A stretch of 64,000 nucleotides of DNA, from contig LLEY01000001.1 in the NCBI GenBank assembly GCA_001414485.1, positions 806,001-870,000 on the forward strand. The letters run 5' to 3'. Source of the stretch: Calycina herbarum. Taxonomy: Eukaryota > Ascomycota > Leotiomycetes > Helotiales > Pezizellaceae. Shown piece by piece: positions 56,652-64,000 of this stretch; position 1 is the stretch's first letter; every line of letters begins with the position of its first letter. The position numbers were made by a program, and so were the translations under genes. The notes beneath the pieces were generated by a model. The model was not told where the DNA came from. It did no database searches and worked only from the letters and a program-made list of their open reading frames with translations.

Positions 56652-58404
56652 TCAAGGCAACTCAACGTCAACATACGATTCCTCCAAACCTCGCTCCCTG
56701 ATCTTTGTTCCAGTATCCTCCTCGCCAGAATCTTCCTCTGATCCTCTATCCCCAACCCAAGTTCCAGAAACCATAACCCGAACCCCCTTACTATCCTTCC
56801 TAGGCAAAGGCTTGAAAGCATCGCAAACAACCTCAATATCCGAGAAATCCGTCTCGTATAACTCGAAATCAAATCTTCTCACCAGAGTCGCGAGGGTGAG
56901 ATATAACTCCGCAAAGGCCAGACTAAAAGTAAGTTAGTATTGTCTTTCATCATTACATTGTGAAGTAAGAACATTGGTAAACACTTACTTCTTGCCCAAA
57001 CACATCCTAGGTCCCTTCCCAAAAACAAACAATTCTAGACTTTTGTTGCGATCTTGCAACCATCTCTCGGGCCAAAATTCCTTCGGGTTTTCGTAAATGT
57101 CGGGGTGTTCACAGAGTAACATGGCACTCATAGATATCGCTGTCTCTGGTGGAAACACGAGTCCTCCATACTCTGTGCTCGCAGTGGGATTCACGCGAAT
57201 AAATCTCGAGGAAGATCCATAGCCCAAACGTAGAGTCTCTTTGATGACCGCCGTCAAAAATGGTAATTTCTCCAATTTAGCCCAAGAAGGGAATTCGTTA
57301 GCATTCAGCATGTAATCCTCCAGTTCTTGCTTTAGACGAGAACGGGTTGATGGTTGGAGACAGAGGTAATAGAAAGCTATTACCAAGGTATTGGCCACCG
57401 TTTCCTTGCCTGCACCCATAAGAGCAGCACCTTCTTGCCACAGTTGGTTATATTTCTTCTCGTGTTTAGGTAAATCGCTATAGTAGAGATCAGGGATGAT
57501 AAACCGGTGAGCATAGGTATCACTCATCATCGGGTCGAACCTTTTGAGACAACCGCCAACCATATGTCGATTTTCGCGATCCCACGAGGCTGTGACCCCA
57601 AGTCCAGGGATGATTTTGAGTAGAACCGGTAAGAAAGTCTTCCGAATACCTCGAGCCAGGCTCCATAGCCATGGTAAATGCTTGAACCAGTGGAAATATC
57701 GCATGCCTGTGTGCTTCTCCGTACTGAAAGGGTCGTCTTCCGGGCCGTCTTCAGGGTCCATGCAACCAAGGTACTCGCTGTGAAGGCCGAGAGTATATCC
57801 GACTATGATATCGGCTGTCAAGGAGAAGAAGAGTGTTCGTAGGTTGATCGGCGTGCCCGCTTCTTTGAAATCTCTTAGATTTTCGCAGGCTTCTGTGATT
57901 TTATTCTCTAGGAATGGTTCGATGGCCATGATGCTACGTCTGGAGAAGTATGGACCGAGTGCGTTGCGACGCATTTTATGTAAATCTGCGTCCGCTGTGC
58001 TGAACGTTGAGAGCGGGATTCCGAATTGGTGTTGGTGGGGTGCATATTTATTTGACTTGATGCTCGAAGAGAAATGTGTGTCAATGTAGCTTGGGTCGTT
58101 GATATGTACCTCGTTGGGGCCTATTCGTACAATTGGTCCTGTATGAAATTAGGCATTGCCTTCCAAATTTCTTGAAGTATTACATACCGTATTGCTCATG
58201 AAGCTTGTTGAGTTGCCATGGAAATCTTGATTCTTGGATCAAGTCAAAGTACATCTCATAACAAGTACTTATTGCCGCCAACTTCGGCCCAGGTACTTTT
58301 GAAAGTGGACTGTACCATAGTCTGTAGACAACGTTACCGAAACAGTAGCATATCCCTGCAAAGACGGGTAGGATGAAGATAGGATGGGTGATTTGAGATG
58401 CCAT
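56652..58404 (-). CDS. Cytochrome P450 monooxygenase (CYP58/trichodiene oxygenase-like)
   Basis: Three exons: 58404-58188, 58138-56989, 56922-56652; introns of 49 and 66 nt with GTATGT/GTAAGT donors, TACTAAC in the second, and CAG/TAG acceptors. The spliced frame is 546 codons (545 aa). ATG 58404 has a good context (CAAGATGGC) and precedes a membrane anchor (PIFILPVFAGICYCFGNVVY); an in-frame ATG at 58470 would add 22 residues. Motifs in order: proline hinge PLSKVPGPKLAAIS, HEQYGPIVRIGPNEVHIND, I-helix GAALMGAGKETVANTL, K-helix KETLRLG (ExxR), PERW region, and heme loop FGKGPRMCLGKN with Cys at about 452. The last 35 residues are acidic and unusual for a P450. Family members oxidise sesquiterpenes and similar metabolites, but no terpene synthase is in the window. 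ER-bound, needs P450 reductase. Confidence 0.93.
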
Positions 58405-58470
58405 CTTGAAATGCTTGACCTCAAAGTTGACGATGATCAGTTCAGAAGAGGCTTGGGGGAAACGGTGCAT

Positions 58471-59264
58471 AATATATGCAAGACTTTAACAACTACGCGT
58501 CAACATAGGAAATGAAAAGCAGTGGCAAATAAGGATAGGTTATACACAGCTTTGTCTCCATTTTTGAGGTGACTGGACGTTTGGTCTGGCGCAATACAAC
58601 ATAGCCTGAGTGATTGGTGGTTTGAAGATAGACATTCCTTGGGCATCGGTGATGTCCCTTCTGCATAGATACCAAAGACTAGTGAACAACAGAAAAGCCT
58701 GTCACTTTTCAGCCCAAAGGAGACTGAGAAAGATGGGGAAGAATTCCAGTACAAATCAAATGAAATATGGGGATGATGCTGTTGTGGTAGCAATGAGAAC
58801 CGAAGAAAGAGAGAGGTAAACATTTGTAAAGTAATAACTCTTACAAACAGGGCGGCGCAAGAAATCAGAATACTACAAAGAAACAAGTTTAGTGGGTGAA
58901 GGAAGGTCGTTCCTTCCTTAGGGTGACACCCATTGAGGGGAGGACTCCCAACCCACGTCCTAATCTGTCTAGGACTAGTCTCAAGTAGAACCCCCCCCCC
59001 TCAGAATCCCTTCCATATATATGATTTCTTGACGTTAAAACCTAATAGCGGGGGGTGTGAGGAGAATTTCTGGGAATTTTTTGGTTGACCCGAATATGAG
59101 GATCGCGTCATCTTAGCACCCCACTTCAAGTGCACTTCAACTGGGCAACAACCAGCAATCATCTCCAAGTCCAGCTTACACCTCCACCCCACCTGCTCTT
59201 ACCTCCGTCCCCTCCGTACTCACGATGAAGCATCAATCCCAAACAATCCCTCCTCGTCGCAGAA
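58471..59264. other. Intergenic between divergent genes, with one dispersed repeat copy
   Basis: Holds the promoters of the P450 (-) and the lipid kinase (+). Contains an inverted copy of the dispersed repeat core at about 58905 and a run of ten C residues near 58990. Confidence 0.5.
58900..58960 (-). repeat. Dispersed repeat core, inverted copy
   Basis: GGTCGTTCCTTCCTTAGGGT at about 58907 is the reverse complement of the GGAAGGAACGACC core seen at 3.7, 7.2-8.1 and 18-19 kb. A GAGGGGAGGACTCCCAACCC block follows, like the GGGAGTCGTGCCCTCCCC block of the copy at 18.2 kb. Confidence 0.5.
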
Positions 59265-60754
59265 ATGGCGGCCCAACAATCCTCCAGCTCTGATGCCCCA
59301 AACCCCGCTCAAGATAATACCACCACCCACGAACAAGGCGTCGAATTTACGTACAGCGATTGCACATTGAAGGGTGATTCCGTCGAGATCAAGGACGAGG
59401 ATGTAATAACCGTCACCAGCATCCGCCTGAGCAAGCAGCGATATACGATCCTCAGCCTGGCTCCCTCCATCCCAGCAGACCAGGAAACGAAATCGCGACC
59501 TTTCGAGCTTCAGACCACCAAAGCGAAATCCCTACCGGAAGAATTCTTGAATAAACACCAATTCCAGGGTCTGCCATCGCATCTTGGGCCTTCTTCGCAT
59601 CTGCCTATTCTTATCTCGACTGTGTCGGGCACAGGTCTTGCGCAAAGCTTCTTCGACGAAATCTTGCGTCCTGTGTTGGAAGCGATAGGACTGAGTGAAC
59701 CACAATTCGAAGTTATACAAACGAAAAGCGTGGAATCAATTATTGGGTTTGCGAAATCCAGTTTGCTGCGGGGTGCCAATGAAGGGCGGAGTCAGACTGT
59801 TGTGCTGCTCAGCGGGGATGGCGGGGTAGTTGATATTATAAACGGGCTTTTGGAGAAGGGGAAGAGATCAAGGTACCAACAACTCCTCCTGCATGAATTA
59901 TTATTAAGGCTGGCATTCAGTTCCATGGGCTCTTATCATTGCTAACACGATGTTTTTCTAGTAATTACCTTGCACCGACACTCTGTCAAATTCCCCTCGG
60001 AACCGGAAACGCGCTCTTCCACTCTCTCCATAAACCATCGCCCCTCGCCTCGTTATACATACATGCCCTTCGAACTCTCCTCCAAGGTTCCTCAAAACCT
60101 CTTCCCATATTTCAGGCCGGATTCTCCCCCGGCTCACGACTCTTGACGAACGAAGGGCAAACCGCAACACCTCTCCCAAACGACAAATTATATGGTGCAG
60201 TGGTGGCTAGTTACGGTTTACACGCTACACTTGTAGCAGATTCCGATACCGTCGAGTACCGCAAACACGGGGACAAGAGATTCGGGCTCGTGGCCAAAGA
60301 TCTCATGTTCCCGGACGATAAATCACTTCCCCATACATATCTCGCCGATATCATACTTTCCAAGAATGAGAAGGACGAGAAATTACCCAGGGAAGAACAT
60401 GGATATGTACTAGCAACTTTAGTCTCCAATCTTGAGAAGGCATTTACAATTTCTCCTGCTAGCAAGCCATTGGATGGAATCCTTCGGGTCGTAAACTTTG
60501 GTCCTTTGGGTGGGGATGCGACCATGGATATTATGAAGGCGGCATATGCTGATGGGAAACATGTTGAGATGGAGGGCGTTGGTTACGATGATGTGAAGGG
60601 CTTCAAAATTCGGTTTTTGGAGAAGGGAGAGAGTTGGAAGTGGAGGAGGGTGTGTATTGATGGGTTGATTGTTGGGGTTGAGGAAGGGGGTTGGGTTGAA
60701 GTGAGGATGGTTGAAAAGGGAGCTGAAGCTGTGAGTATTGTGGTTGATGTATGA
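59265..60754 (+). CDS. Diacylglycerol/sphingoid-base kinase-type lipid kinase (DAGKc)
   Basis: Two exons, 59265-59872 and 59962-60754, with an 89-nt intron (GTACCA donor, GCTAACA branch site, TAG acceptor); the spliced frame is 467 codons (466 aa). The DAGKc catalytic domain begins at about residue 113 (LPILISTVSGTG); the nucleotide-binding glycine motif appears as LLSGDGGVVDIINGL (GDGG 184-187), and the second conserved block is IPLGTGNA (213-220). The C-terminal half carries the beta-sandwich part with YGAVVASYGLHATLVADSD and ends in VSIVVDV. Such enzymes phosphorylate diacylglycerol, ceramide or long-chain bases. An N-terminal 110 residues form a small domain as in fungal long-chain-base kinase-like proteins, but the substrate cannot be told from sequence alone. 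It looks intact and has normal codon use. Confidence 0.92.
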
Positions 60755-61508
60755 GTTGCAGAAATGAGTCCAAGAATTTCTCACTGTGGGTGAACATGAT
60801 CAGTAAATAGACAAATATGATGTTGTGGATAGATTGTAAGTCAGTTTGTGTTTCCGTCAATGTGCTAGAGGGGGTTTTACGTGAATTTCAAAGGGCCTGA
60901 TGGGTTATATGTTCGCCCCTACAATTGGCCCTCGGCTAATCTCTTGAGAGGCACCACGTCGTCTCTATTCTATGTTTTTGTTTCAAGAAGATGGGGCTAG
61001 TCTTCATCTTTTATTGAAGTTACTTTGAAGGTGCAGCGAATTCATTTGGCCCTATTCTTGGTCGTCTTATGATGGGGTTTCTAGTGTTATAATAGGGGTT
61101 CTCGTCTTATAGTGGGTGTTGTGTTTTGAATGATCAACTAAATAGACATTTTTCACTTATATTTTGTATTATGGAATTTGGTGATTCTATGTAAATTCAA
61201 ATTTTTGAGCTGATTTTGATTAAATTGATTTCATTATTCTAAACTTGTAGAATAATTCTCTTTGATAACCGCTTTTCAAAATAGGTTTTCAGCACTAAAT
61301 ACTTTGACGAGTTTAGTAACTTTATTAGATAGATTTCATTATTATAAACTCTTCTAGATAGTGGTAGGCTGGTGCTGGGAGAGTAACAAGTAACTAACCA
61401 ATCAGGAGCGTCGGAGTGTAATCATCTAGATTTCTTCTACCTGATCCTTCAATTCTCTCCTATCAAGCCATCTCCCAGTCAGCTATTACAACCATTACCA
61501 GTCAGACA
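60755..61508. other. Intergenic, AT-rich after 61100
   Basis: No gene or clear repeat seen. Confidence 0.5.
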
Positions 61509-61973
61509 ATGTGGTGCGATATTTGCCGCGACTTGGAGAGAGGGTCATCGGAGCTGGAGTAATTATGTGAGCAACCTCCGGCAATCACACAATGACGGCT
61601 GCCTAACATGTGGCTGATACTTCATGCGATTGAAACATTTGCTCCAGAATGGGAGAGAAACTCCGTTGAAGGTTGTATTGAATTAAATAACACTTGGAGC
61701 ATGCAAGTTAGTCTCTCATCCAAGCCCAGCTTCTACTGTCTGAAAATTGCCACTTACTCCAAAAAGACAAAGCATTTAAGATTCCTAGTTATCAAACAAT
61801 TGGCTATCACAAGGACTTTTGCACGGGTCGGAATAGGAAGGATTTCCAGGGACTGGTCTGGAAAAGTCCCAGATTGTTTGTTCATGAATGCCGAAGAGAC
61901 GACCATAAATTGGTTTAGCACAAGTCATCAAACAAGTTTAACAACATTACACCAGCTACTGGGTTCTGGTTAA
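61509..61973 (+). pseudogene. Decayed N-terminal fragment resembling HET-type (heterokaryon incompatibility) proteins
   Basis: ATG 61509 begins MWCDICRDLERGSS, then with a one-base shift SWSNYVSNLRQSHNDGCLTC, then with a second shift LILHAIETFAPEWERNSVEG, ending at TAA. The pair of Cys-x-x-Cys motifs separated by about 30 residues, followed by an LxxAI helix, resembles the region before the HET domain in many fungal HET-like proteins. The HET domain itself is not present in the window. Two frameshifts in the first 110 bp and a lack of downstream domain indicate a dead fragment. Confidence 0.45.
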
Positions 61974-63329
61974 TGCATAGTTCTTTGGGGGAATATGAGT
62001 ATGGATAATACAGAAGAGAAGGAGGGAGTGTTTACATGAAATCTTTGGGGAGGAAAACAAAATCTAGCTCCTCTCTCTTTCTATTATGCCTTCGGAACAG
62101 AAGTTTTTTGAGCTTTCTTTGTACGTCTTGATTCTTTAGCTTGAAATTTAAGTAATTCTGATACTTGAAATTCCCAACTGTTCGATGTGCAACAAATTAT
62201 GCACCTCTTCCGAGAGGGTCAAGTGGCTCTGCGGATAGCTCGAGAAAAATGCATTTGTGAGATACATGTAAATATGACTTTGGAAACGAGAGGTACACAA
62301 CCAACTCTGTATCTAGATTCAAGATTCCCAAATAGCGAGACGTGTTTCCCACAAGGCCCGTTTTGTAGGGCCTGTCATGTGTAACATGTAACACCTCTTT
62401 GGTCATATTTAGCATCGTGTCATCTCCCCCGGGTCGCAATACGACCAAAGCATGCAGCAACGAAGCCAGAAGACATCAAGGACTCTCACAATAATGCCAC
62501 ATCAGGCTGAAGATAAACGTTGAGTTCGCTGATTTCTGTGATGAAGCCGAGGCGTCAGCCAATGATCCAATCCTGGGGACACTGATTGAGTAGTTTTCAA
62601 AGAACTAGAATGTATGTTCTACCCCACTATTGACATATCATACTACATCAAATTACGCGTTCCCATAATAACATCAATACCATATAATGCACCCTAATAC
62701 ACCACCCGATCCTTCCAGCAACAACAGCTACCCGCTCTCTCCAACTACCACGTCGTACTGTGCTCTCCAGACCTGTGAATGGGGCCGCGATTGGAATTGA
62801 ATAAAATGATCAGAGATTTGTTCGTCGTTTATATTCATTCAGTATTATGTTCTCGAATTATTCATGAAAATTCGTGAAGTTCATTTCAATTTTAAAGTTG
62901 CTTTCTTTTGACTTCACGAACGTGTATATTCATTACCTCGAAATCGTTCAGGCTCATAAGCAAGTCCGACTGCCTTTGACGACTCTGTCTAAACCCTCAT
63001 CCAACCAGCACCCCTCAGATGCAGGCATAAACTACCAAACTGGTCAACATTCGCCTGAAACGTCCGCGTACACAAGCGATGTCCATTTTGGGTTGTGGAT
63101 GAGATTGGAGTCTGTAAAGGCAGTCGATAAATAGCAGCATGTTTTAATCTCTCTGGGATTGCTTGTACAAGCACTCCATCGAAAATCGCCTCTTACTTAA
63201 TAACACGGAACCAAATCTCAAGAGCAACAAAAAGGGTAAGGGTGAAAAACCACTGCTGCAAACAAGAGTCAGAGAATGTTAAAGGGGGTTCGGGCCTTAT
63301 TCATCTAGGGCTAAGCTAACGGCAAAATG
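61974..63329. other. Intergenic, no supported gene
   Basis: Only short open frames without recognisable family. No repeat recognised. Confidence 0.45.
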
Positions 63330-63780
63330 AAGTTTACTTAAGTAGCTTTAAGATAGAAACCATACCGTCTATTTTCTCTGTAAAAGCCTTTGATCTTCTT
63401 AATTCTTTAATATATTTCAAGTAAAGAAATTATTCAAGTAGGTTTAAGATAGAAATTATACTATCTATATCTTTATTATCTCTGAATATTCTTTAGTCTT
63501 CTTAATTCTTCTATTTATATCAAATAAAGCAGTTACTTAATTAGTATTAAGATAGAAATTATACTAGTTAGATCTTTACTATTCTGCTAAAATACGTTAA
63601 TCTTCTTAATTCTTCTATCTATATTTAACTAGCTTTAAGATAAAAATCAAACTATTTATTTTTTATTATCTTTATAAAATCGTTCAATCTTCTTAATTCT
63701 TATGTCTATTTAAAGCAAAGCATTTACTTAGATAGTTTTAAGTTAGAAATTAAGTTATCTATAAATTTAATATAAGTATA
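63330..63780. repeat. AT-rich tandem array, about 104-bp unit
   Basis: The word CTTCTTAATTCTT occurs at 63395, 63498, 63602 and 63689, and each is preceded by a TTTAAGATAGAAA-YYATAC-type word and a TATCTTT/TTTTCTCT segment. Spacings are 103, 104 and 87 bp, so there are about four and a half units, the last shortened. Units differ mostly by C/T and G/A changes. Confidence 0.8.
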
Positions 63781-64000
63781 AAATATTTTAGAAACTTTCT
63801 ATTCTACTAGCTTTGTAAAACTATATTCTTTAGCAATTATTAAGATAATATTTATATCTAAATTAAGCCTAGAAAGATAGTATTACCTTAAAAGTATTTA
63901 TAAATACTTATAATATTCTAAATTGTTTTAAATAGCTCGCTTATTCTAGAAAAATAAAATTAGTTACTCGAGTTAAGATATAGAATAATTAAGTAATAGA
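63781..64000. other. AT-rich sequence at window end
   Basis: Very AT-rich, CA/TG-poor sequence continuing past the window, like RIP-affected repeat DNA. No boundary or coding frame visible. Confidence 0.5.

Overview
The window looks like nuclear DNA of a filamentous ascomycete (Pezizomycotina, possibly Leotiomycetes; the class is a guess). Genes carry short introns of about 50-95 nt with GTATGT/GTAAGT donors, CTAAC/CTAAT/CTGAT-type branch sites and TAG/CAG acceptors. The gene families are fungal (SAT4/PTH11-type membrane protein, cytochromes P450, acyltransferase 3, Dal5-like MFS), and the repeats show C-to-T decay in CpA/TpG context, the signature of repeat-induced point mutation (RIP).

Left part (1-30.5 kb) is gene-poor with many relics. 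It holds two decayed 2EXR-like genes, an intact acyltransferase 3 gene (4082-5644, -), a decayed NtaA/SnaA-type flavin monooxygenase (8548-10081, -), a decayed Dal5-like MFS transporter (11032-12709, +), a small disordered protein gene (-), an intact four-exon SAT4-type membrane protein gene (13790-15185, -) divergent from an intact four-exon P450 gene (16065-17944, +), a solo LTR, an unrecognised two-exon gene (22169-22806, -) with a duplicated 3' end, and a MITE-like element. Three copies of an unrecognised protein family follow at 25.3-30.3 kb.

Middle part (30,582-55,037) is a stack of transposons inserted into transposons. A hAT-like/MITE shell contains pogo/Fot1-type DNA transposons, into which a Ty3/gypsy element (E) and then a chromodomain Ty3/gypsy element (F) jumped, F itself carrying two more Fot1-type copies. 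Target-site duplications support nearly every junction. Removing the insertions gives exactly 1860 bp for A, D, G1 and G2, and for C after adding back a 44-bp deletion. Almost all coding capacity is destroyed by RIP-like stop codons.

Right part (55-64 kb) begins with the fourth copy of the unrecognised family (55388-55882, +), so the stack split a family cluster. It continues with a CYP58/trichodiene-oxygenase-like P450 (56652-58404, -), a DAG/sphingoid-base kinase-type lipid kinase (59265-60754, +), a decayed fragment resembling the N-terminus of a HET-type protein, and an AT-rich tandem array of about 104-bp units running toward the window end. No rRNA, tRNA or CRISPR was recognised.
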